5,473 nucleotides of DNA from Actinomycetes bacterium (GTDB taxonomy: Bacteria > Actinomycetota > Actinomycetes > JAHEKZ01). Within the stretch, counting starts at the first letter, position 1. Every line of letters begins with the position of its first letter. Positions 1 to 5,473 of this stretch are shown piece by piece. The stretch spans positions 1 to 5,473 of the forward strand of contig JAJAYM010000347.1 in assembly GCA_027117675.1 (NCBI GenBank), given 5' to 3'. Under the pieces are notes generated by a model. The model saw only the letters and a program-made list of their open reading frames with translations, was not told where the DNA came from and searched no databases. The position numbers were made by a program, and so were the translations under genes.

Positions 1-1
1 A

Positions 2-730
2 GGTAGGCCGAGGGTTCTGGTGCGACCGCGGCCGCGTGTTGTTGTGATGTCTACCGGGAGCGAGCTGGTCGAACCAGGAGAGCCGATCGCTGGCGGCAAG
101 ATTCCCGACTCGAACAGCTTCATGCTGGCTGCTGCCGCGAACGCCGCCGGTGCCACCTCGTACCGCATCGGATTCGTCCCTGACGAGCCCAAGCAGCTCA
201 TCACCACGATCGAGGACCAGCTGATTCGTGCCGACTTGGTGATCACCACTGGTGGCGTCAGCGTCGGTGCCTTCGACGTCGTCAAAGAGGCGCTCGGCCG
301 GATGGGCACGGTCACCTTCGATCGCGTCGCCATGCAGCCCGCCATGCCTCAGGGGTTCGGCATGATAGGCACAGACAGCACACCGATCTTCACCCTTCCA
401 GGTAACCCGGTCTCAGCGTTTGTCTCGTTCGAGATGTTCGTGCGTCCGGTGCTCCGCCGGATGCAGGCGCTCGAGCCGCTACACCGTCCCACGGTCCGCG
501 CCGTTCTGAAGGGTGCCGTGCAGTCGCCCGACGGTAAGCGCCAGTTTCTGCGTGGTGACCTCGACGTCGAGGACGGTCGCTACGTCGTCAGCACCGTGGG
601 TGGGCCGGGGTCGCACCTGCTCGCCGGCCTGGCAAACGCCAACTGCCTGATCGTCGTACCCGACGACACAACGCACCTTTCGGTGGGCGATGCCGTCACG
701 GTGATCATGCTCGAACGTCGTGCCGGTTAA
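2..730 (+). CDS. glp: Gephyrin-like molybdotransferase Glp / MoeA, 5'-truncated by window
   Basis: The frame is open from base 2 and the visible 242 residues are the C-terminal part of a MoeA/gephyrin protein; the N-terminal domains lie outside the window. MoeA proteins insert molybdate into adenylylated molybdopterin in the cytoplasm. Seen here: the family segment VVVMSTGSELVEPG near visible residues 19-26, the MPT-binding-domain motif TTGGVSVGAFD (82-92), LPGNPVSAF (132-140), and a C-terminal beta domain ending in DAVTVIMLERRAG. The usual PGKP motif reads PAMP (114-117), so the lysine tied to molybdate chemistry in E. coli MoeA is absent. The glpR/sepX gene four genes downstream suggests that this is the actinobacterial Glp paralogue, which binds FtsZ and GlpR at the septum, rather than, or as well as, a cofactor enzyme. 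That role is inferred from gene context and published homologues. The family assignment is secure; the choice between Glp and MoeA is less so. Confidence 0.9.
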   Translation, partial: GRPRVLVRPRPRVVVMSTGSELVEPGEPIAGGKIPDSNSFMLAAAANAAGATSYRIGFVPDEPKQLITTIEDQLIRADLVITTGGVSVGAFDVVKEALGRMGTVTFDRVAMQPAMPQGFGMIGTDSTPIFTLPGNPVSAFVSFEMFVRPVLRRMQALEPLHRPTVRAVLKGAVQSPDGKRQFLRGDLDVEDGRYVVSTVGGPGSHLLAGLANANCLIVVPDDTTHLSVGDAVTVIMLERRAG

Positions 731-734
731 CGCG

Positions 735-1205
735 ATGAACGACTTCACCCACCTCGACGACCGCGGGGCCGCGCGAATGGTGGACGTGTCTGGCAAAGAG
801 ATCTCGGTGCGCACCGCGTCGGCGTCCGGGCGAGTGCTCGTGTCAACGAAGGTTGTCGAGCTGCTTCATGGCAGCGGAGTGCCCAAGGGCGACGCCCTGG
901 CTGTGGCGCGGATCGCCGGCATCCAGGCCGCCAAGCGCACACCGGACCTCGTCCCGCTTTGTCATCCGATCGCGATTCACGGGGTCGCTGTCGACCTGGA
1001 CGTGCGCGACGACTCGGTGGAGATCACTGCAACGGTGCGCACGGCTGACCGCACCGGCGTCGAGATGGAGGCACTGACGTGCGTGACCGTCGCGGCGTTG
1101 GCGCTCATCGACATGGTCAAAGCGGTCGACCCCGCTGCCGTGATCACCGATGTGCGCGTCGACTCCAAGACCGGTGGTGCCTCCGGAGACTGGCACCGTG
1201 ACTGA
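735..1205 (+). CDS. moaC: Cyclic pyranopterin monophosphate synthase MoaC
   Basis: This cytoplasmic enzyme completes the first step of molybdenum-cofactor synthesis, turning the MoaA product 3',8-cyclo-dihydro-GTP into cyclic pyranopterin monophosphate. The 156-residue length fits the family. Motifs seen: FTHLDDRGAARMVDVSGK at 4-21, VPKGDALAVARIAGIQAAK at 49-67, PLCHPI at 74-79 (catalytic-site His77), TGVEMEALT at 107-115 (Glu110 and Glu112), DMVKAVD at 126-132 (Asp126 and Lys129), and KTGGASGDW at 145-153. All the residues I expect at the active site are present. The ATG at 735 is chosen because it lies 4 bases after the glp stop and fits the usual MoaC N-terminus. A GTG at 720 would add five residues and overlap glp. 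No clear Shine-Dalgarno sequence precedes either start, so translation is probably coupled to glp. No moaA is visible in the window. Confidence 0.95.
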   Translation: MNDFTHLDDRGAARMVDVSGKEISVRTASASGRVLVSTKVVELLHGSGVPKGDALAVARIAGIQAAKRTPDLVPLCHPIAIHGVAVDLDVRDDSVEITATVRTADRTGVEMEALTCVTVAALALIDMVKAVDPAAVITDVRVDSKTGGASGDWHRD

Positions 1206-1686
1206 GTCGCGATTGGTCGTGCAGGTGATCACCGTGTCGACCCGCGCGGCCGCCGGTGAGTACGACGACCGATCAGGCCCGGCGATCGTGGAAGAACTGC
1301 AGAAGTGGGGCGTCACCGACGCCATCGTGCACGTGGTGAGCGATGACGGGTCAGCCATCGTGGCCGCGCTGCGTGATGCGGTGGCATCCGGTGTGGATGC
1401 CGTGCTGACCACGGGCGGCACCGGCCTGGCACCAGATGATCGGACGCCTGAGGCGACCGCCCAGGTGATCGAACGCGCGGTGCCGGGCATCGCCGACGCG
1501 ATCAGGGCGATCGGCCGCGAGCACGGCGTCCCCACCGCCGCGCTGTCCCGCGGGCTGGCCGGATCGGCCGGGCGAACACTCATCGTCAACCTTCCGGGTT
1601 CCGTCGGAGGCGCGCGTGACGGAGTTGCGGTGGTGGGGCCTCTCCTGGCGCACGCCAAGGACCAACTGGCAGGGGGCGACCACTGA
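1198..1686 (+). CDS. MogA/MoaB-family molybdopterin adenylyltransferase
   Basis: Members of this family adenylylate molybdopterin using MgATP, preparing it for metal insertion by MoeA; some MoaB members are inactive or serve other roles. The 162-residue protein is one MoCF_biosynth domain. Seen: an N-terminal beta strand VVQVITVSTRAAAGEYDDRSG (about 7-27), the nucleotide and MPT-binding loop TTGGTGLAPDDRTPEAT (71-87), and NLPGSVGGARDG (131-142). The start is taken as GTG 1198, which overlaps the moaC stop by 8 bases and has a GGAG element at about 1184-1188. A GTG further upstream at 1150 would give an improbable 16-residue extension lying inside moaC. Sitting between moaC and the acetyltransferase in the same operon, next to a MoeA-like protein, it would supply the adenylylated intermediate. 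MogA and MoaB cannot be told apart from sequence by eye, so no symbol is given. Confidence 0.92.
   Translation: MTESRLVVQVITVSTRAAAGEYDDRSGPAIVEELQKWGVTDAIVHVVSDDGSAIVAALRDAVASGVDAVLTTGGTGLAPDDRTPEATAQVIERAVPGIADAIRAIGREHGVPTAALSRGLAGSAGRTLIVNLPGSVGGARDGVAVVGPLLAHAKDQLAGGDH
1671..1676 (+). promoter_or_regulatory. Ribosome-binding site that decides a CTG start for the acetyltransferase
   Basis: AGGGGG lies 6 bases before a CTG at 1683-1685. This is good Shine-Dalgarno spacing, and the site sits at the 3' end of the mogA/moaB-like gene. The CTG overlaps that gene's TGA stop as CTGA, mimicking the common ATGA coupling arrangement. The alternative TTG at 1707 lacks a comparable element at suitable spacing. 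The assignment is inferred from sequence only. Confidence 0.6.
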
Positions 1687-2276
1687 CCCGGGGCTGGCCG
1701 GTCACCTTGTCTGACGGTCGCGTCGGACTGCGGCCGATCCGGCATCGTGACGTGGTCCGTTGGCGGCGGGCGCGGTCTCAGAACGCGGAGTGGCTGCGCC
1801 CATGGGAGGCCACCGCGCCGATCGGGCATCAACCGCCGCTCGGCTTCCACGCGATGGTCAGCGCCCTGCGCCGCGAGGCGCGTTCGGGGCGCGTCCTGCC
1901 CTTCGTCGTCACTTATGACGGTGTACTCGTCGGCCAGCTGACGATCGGCGGCGTTCAGTACGGATCATTGCGCGGCGCCCATGTCGGTTACTGGGTGGGC
2001 GAGGAGTTCGCCGGACGCGGGATCATTCCGACGGCCGTGGCGCTCGCCACCGACCATGCCTTCACGACGCTGCGGCTGCACCGGGTCGAGATCTCGATGC
2101 GGCCGGAGAACGGCCCGAGTCGCCGGGTCACCGAGAAGCTTGGGTTCCGATTCGAGGGTGAGCGTCCGGCGTATCTGCACATCGACGGCCAGTGGCGTGA
2201 TCATCTGGTCTTCGTGCTGCTGGCCGGCGAGGTCTCCGGAGGAGTGCTCGAGCGCTGGCGTCGAACGCAGGGTTGA
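1683..2276 (+). CDS. RimJ/RimL-like GNAT N-acetyltransferase
   Basis: This is a single GNAT domain that transfers acetyl from acetyl-CoA to an amine; the RimJ/RimL group acetylates protein N-termini, but the substrate here is unknown. From the CTG start it has 197 residues. Seen: the N-terminal strand GLRPIRHRD (15-23), EWLRPWEAT (36-44), the acetyl-CoA pyrophosphate-binding region VGYWVGEEFAGRGI (101-114), and the closing motif ENGPSRRVTEKLGFRFEGE (142-160). The start is unusual. The only in-frame alternatives are CTG 1683 and TTG 1707. CTG is preferred because it has an AGGGGG element 6 bases upstream, overlaps the previous stop by 4 bases, and adds the residues TRGWPVT that I remember as typical of actinobacterial homologues. 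It lies between the molybdenum genes and glpR, the place RimJ occupies in actinobacteria such as Mycobacterium tuberculosis (Rv0995, from memory). Family confidence is high; start confidence is moderate. Confidence 0.88.
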   Translation: MTRGWPVTLSDGRVGLRPIRHRDVVRWRRARSQNAEWLRPWEATAPIGHQPPLGFHAMVSALRREARSGRVLPFVVTYDGVLVGQLTIGGVQYGSLRGAHVGYWVGEEFAGRGIIPTAVALATDHAFTTLRLHRVEISMRPENGPSRRVTEKLGFRFEGERPAYLHIDGQWRDHLVFVLLAGEVSGGVLERWRRTQG

Positions 2277-2319
2277 CGACACACCGAGCGCGTTACCGGA
2301 AAGTGAACGACCCCACACG

Positions 2320-2325
2320 TACCGT
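2320..2325 (+). promoter_or_regulatory. Candidate -10 element for a leaderless glpR/sepX transcript
   Basis: TACCGT fits the actinobacterial TANNNT -10 pattern and ends 8 bases before the GTG start at 2334, so transcription could begin on or next to the start codon and give a leaderless mRNA. The only ribosome-site-like sequence, GAGGT at 2326-2330, is just 3 bases from the start, too close for good initiation. No convincing -35 box sits 17 bases upstream. GGAAA at 2298-2302 is the nearest candidate and would be atypical. The 57-base gap from the upstream gene leaves room for a separate promoter. Confidence 0.35.
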
Positions 2326-2333
2326 GAGGTTCC

Positions 2334-3227
2334 GTGAGCGGAGCCGGTTTGATCTATGCAGCAATCGCGATCATGTGGGCCGCTGTCTTGATCCCGATGT
2401 GCCTGCGCAACCAGGAATCTGCGTCGGAGAGCCGGTCGGCTGAGCGCTTTGGTCAGGCCATGCGGGTGCTCTCCCGCAAGGAGCAATCGGCGGCTGATGA
2501 CGAAGCCGACGCCCGGCGGGTCGAGCGTGCCGAGACCCGGCCGGTGGAGCGTCCAGCTGCACCGATGCCAGCCCGTGAGGCTCGCGCACCTCGTCGCGCG
2601 CCTCGTCGCGCGTCTCGTCAGCGCCACCAGCGAACGCTCGTTCAGCGGCGGGCCAGGACGCTTGCGGTGATGACCGGCCTGACCTTGTTGCTGGGATTGG
2701 TCGCTGCCGTGACTCCGCTGCCCTGGTGGACGCCGATCCCGGTGGCCACCCTGCTGGTGGCCTTCGTCGTGCACCTGCGCATCCAGGCGCTCCAGACCCA
2801 GAACCGTCGGTTGGGCCAGGCTCGCCGCTCTGCTGAGCCAGTGGCTGTCCCGGCACCCGAGCCTCCGTTCGAGCGTTCGGCGTCCGGCTTCGTCTCCGGG
2901 CCGTCGCGAGCCGTCGTGGTCGAAACCAAGGGCGCGCACACTGCGGAGGTCACCTTCGACGCCGCCCAGACGTGGCGTCCGAACGAGCTTCCGCTTCCGA
3001 CGTACGTCACGGCACCCAAAGCGATCCGGCCCATCAAGGTCATCGACCTCACCACGCCGGGAGCGTGGAGCTCTGGCCGCCTCCTCGCCGACGGTGTGTC
3101 AGAGGAAGATCTGCTCGCCGCCGAGGTGGCCGATGCCGAACTCGACGCGCTCCTTGAGCAAGAGATCTCCCCTCCGGCGAAGTCTGACGAACACGACGAC
3201 TCGGCCCGTCGCGCCGTCGGCGACTGA
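2334..3227 (+). CDS. glpR: Divisome membrane protein GlpR/SepX family
   Basis: In Corynebacterium GlpR is the membrane receptor for the gephyrin-like protein Glp, and the Streptomyces homologue SepX works at division septa with FtsZ; these roles are known from homologues and inferred here. The 297-residue protein starts with GLIYAAIAIMWAAVLIPM (residues 5-22), a transmembrane helix matching the family N-terminus. An Arg- and Ala-rich basic linker follows (about 45-108), then a two-helix hairpin (about 110-128 and 133-150). The C-terminal tail carries the conserved block TWRPNELPLPTYVTAPKA (213-230) and IDLTTPGAW (237-245), and ends in an acidic stretch. The GTG at 2334 places the first helix directly at the N-terminus, as in the family. 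It lies 57 bases after the acetyltransferase gene, close to glp, which supports the pairing. I see no clear terminator behind it. Confidence 0.88.
   Translation: MSGAGLIYAAIAIMWAAVLIPMCLRNQESASESRSAERFGQAMRVLSRKEQSAADDEADARRVERAETRPVERPAAPMPAREARAPRRAPRRASRQRHQRTLVQRRARTLAVMTGLTLLLGLVAAVTPLPWWTPIPVATLLVAFVVHLRIQALQTQNRRLGQARRSAEPVAVPAPEPPFERSASGFVSGPSRAVVVETKGAHTAEVTFDAAQTWRPNELPLPTYVTAPKAIRPIKVIDLTTPGAWSSGRLLADGVSEEDLLAAEVADAELDALLEQEISPPAKSDEHDDSARRAVGD
2589..2624 (+). repeat. 12-base tandem repeat in the glpR linker
   Basis: CCTCGTCGCGCG occurs at 2589-2600 and again identically at 2601-2612, with a degenerate third copy at 2613-2624. It encodes RAPR RAPR RASR-type basic repeats in the loop between the first and second membrane helices. 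It is probably a low-complexity expansion of a basic linker and not a mobile repeat. Confidence 0.6.
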
Positions 3228-3268
3228 CGCGTCCACTCGTTCGCTCACTCGTCGAGGCCGGTCACCGA

Positions 3269-3299
3269 TTCGGACGCTGGTCTCCGGCGTTGCTATCGT
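3269..3299 (+). promoter_or_regulatory. Candidate tRNA-Ala promoter
   Basis: TATCGT at 3294-3299 matches the actinobacterial -10 pattern TANNNT and would start transcription about 35-40 bases before the tRNA. A weak -35-like TTCGGA lies at 3269-3274 with a 19-base spacer, longer than usual. The rest of the 115-base gap between glpR and the tRNA shows no reading frame or other structure that I can support. Confidence 0.35.
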
Positions 3300-3339
3300 C
3301 AGCGACGTCCTGCCTTCCCCCGATCACGCCGGTGGGCAG

Positions 3340-5073
<1,734 letters not shown>

Positions 5074-5076
5074 GGG

Positions 5077-5086
5077 TGACCTCCCT
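5077..5086 (-). promoter_or_regulatory. Ribosome-binding site of the recombinase gene
   Basis: On the minus strand AAGGGAGGTC lies just before the ATG at 5073, with GGAGGT about 5 bases from it. It sits in the 23-base gap after the XRE gene stop, leaving no room for a separate promoter there. Confidence 0.75.
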
Positions 5087-5096
5087 TCTTGGATGG

Positions 5097-5473
5097 TTAG
5101 GCGTTTCGGTTGGAGAGCTCAGGGTTGACTTCGGCGTGATGCGGCCGATCAGGTCGGAGCCGGGCAATCAGGGCTTCCAATTCATCGATGGCCTGTTGGG
5201 GAAGGTCGGCGTACTTGCTGCGCAGGTACGGCAGCAAGCTGGGCAGTTCCGCCTGGGGAATCCAGTCGGCAACCACGAACAGGTCGCTGACGGGTATGTC
5301 GAGAACCCCTGCGATGGCCTTCAGGCTGGCCGGGGTGGGTTCGTTGATCTGGCCGAGCTCGATCCTGGTGACGGTGCCAGGGTCGAGGTTGGCTCGCCGG
5401 GCGACTTGGGTGGCTGAGAGGCCGAGGGCTTCTCGCTTACGCCGCAGAATATGGGCGATGGCACGTTTGCCAT
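5097..5473 (-). CDS. XRE/Cro-CI-type helix-turn-helix regulator, 5' end outside window
   Basis: The minus-strand frame is open from the window edge (first full codon at 5471) to TAA at 5097, giving 124 visible residues; the start codon is missing. The visible N-terminal part is a helix-turn-helix of the XRE class: ILRRKREALGLSATQVARRA (about 8-27), then NLDPGTVTRIELGQ (28-41) as turn and recognition helix, then PTPASLKAIAGVLDIPVSDLF (45-65). Such proteins bind operators as dimers and often control integration or lysogeny genes. The C-terminal 55 residues are not a domain I recognise; they contain LPSLLPYLRSKYADLPQQA (about 76-94) and a polar tail. It precedes the recombinase gene by 23 bases, so it is probably co-expressed with it and may regulate it, but no operator can be seen because the upstream region is cut off. 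It is too close to the edge to start inside the window. Confidence 0.85.
   Translation of the reverse strand, partial: GKRAIAHILRRKREALGLSATQVARRANLDPGTVTRIELGQINEPTPASLKAIAGVLDIPVSDLFVVADWIPQAELPSLLPYLRSKYADLPQQAIDELEALIARLRPDRPHHAEVNPELSNRNA

Noticed and set aside
843..1850. Long minus-strand open frame (335 codons) opposite moaC and the mogA/moaB-like gene
   Set aside because: It overlaps two clearly recognisable genes, is rich in Arg, Pro, Ser and Thr without any family motif, and is expected by chance in very GC-rich DNA.
2273..2278. TTGACG as a -35 box for glpR
   Set aside because: The nearest acceptable -10 (TACCGT at 2320) is 41 bases away, and nothing fitting TANNNT lies at 16-18 bases.
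1965..2939. Long minus-strand open frame (324 codons) opposite the acetyltransferase and glpR
   Set aside because: Its translation is low-complexity and matches nothing I recognise, while the plus-strand proteins have conserved motifs throughout.

Overview
The window looks like a high-GC actinobacterium. The left part is very GC-rich (46 of 60 bases are G or C at 1441-1500, counted by hand), genes start with GTG and apparently CTG, and the gene order glp/moeA - moaC - mogA/moaB - rimJ-type acetyltransferase - glpR/sepX is an actinobacterial neighbourhood. I cannot name the genus.

Positions 1-3227 are chromosomal backbone. They hold the 3' two thirds of a gephyrin-like MoeA/Glp gene, then moaC, a MogA/MoaB-family gene and a RimJ-like GNAT acetyltransferase. 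These are packed so tightly (a 4-base gap, an 8-base overlap, a 4-base overlap) that they should be one operon. After a 57-base gap comes a three-helix membrane protein of the GlpR/SepX family. From published work on Corynebacterium and Streptomyces, Glp and GlpR/SepX act together at the FtsZ divisome, so this stretch mixes molybdenum-cofactor genes with a cell-division pair.

Positions 3343-3419 are an intact tRNA-Ala (anticodon CGC, G3:U70 pair, encoded CCA). Its 3' end is the junction with an inserted element that fills the rest of the window and runs off the right edge. The element side carries, on the minus strand, an XRE-family regulator (cut by the window end) followed 23 bases later by a 577-residue large serine recombinase. 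The element is visibly less GC-rich (34 of 60 at 5041-5100).

The most notable structure is the junction. The recombinase reading frame runs through the whole tRNA gene in antisense and stops on the base just before the tRNA 5' end, so its last 25 residues are tRNA-derived. Conversely, the last coding part of the recombinase contains a plus-strand hairpin plus T-run that looks like the terminator of the tRNA transcript. The element and its target gene therefore seem to share each other's 3' ends, and the recombinase C-terminus may differ between the integrated and excised states.
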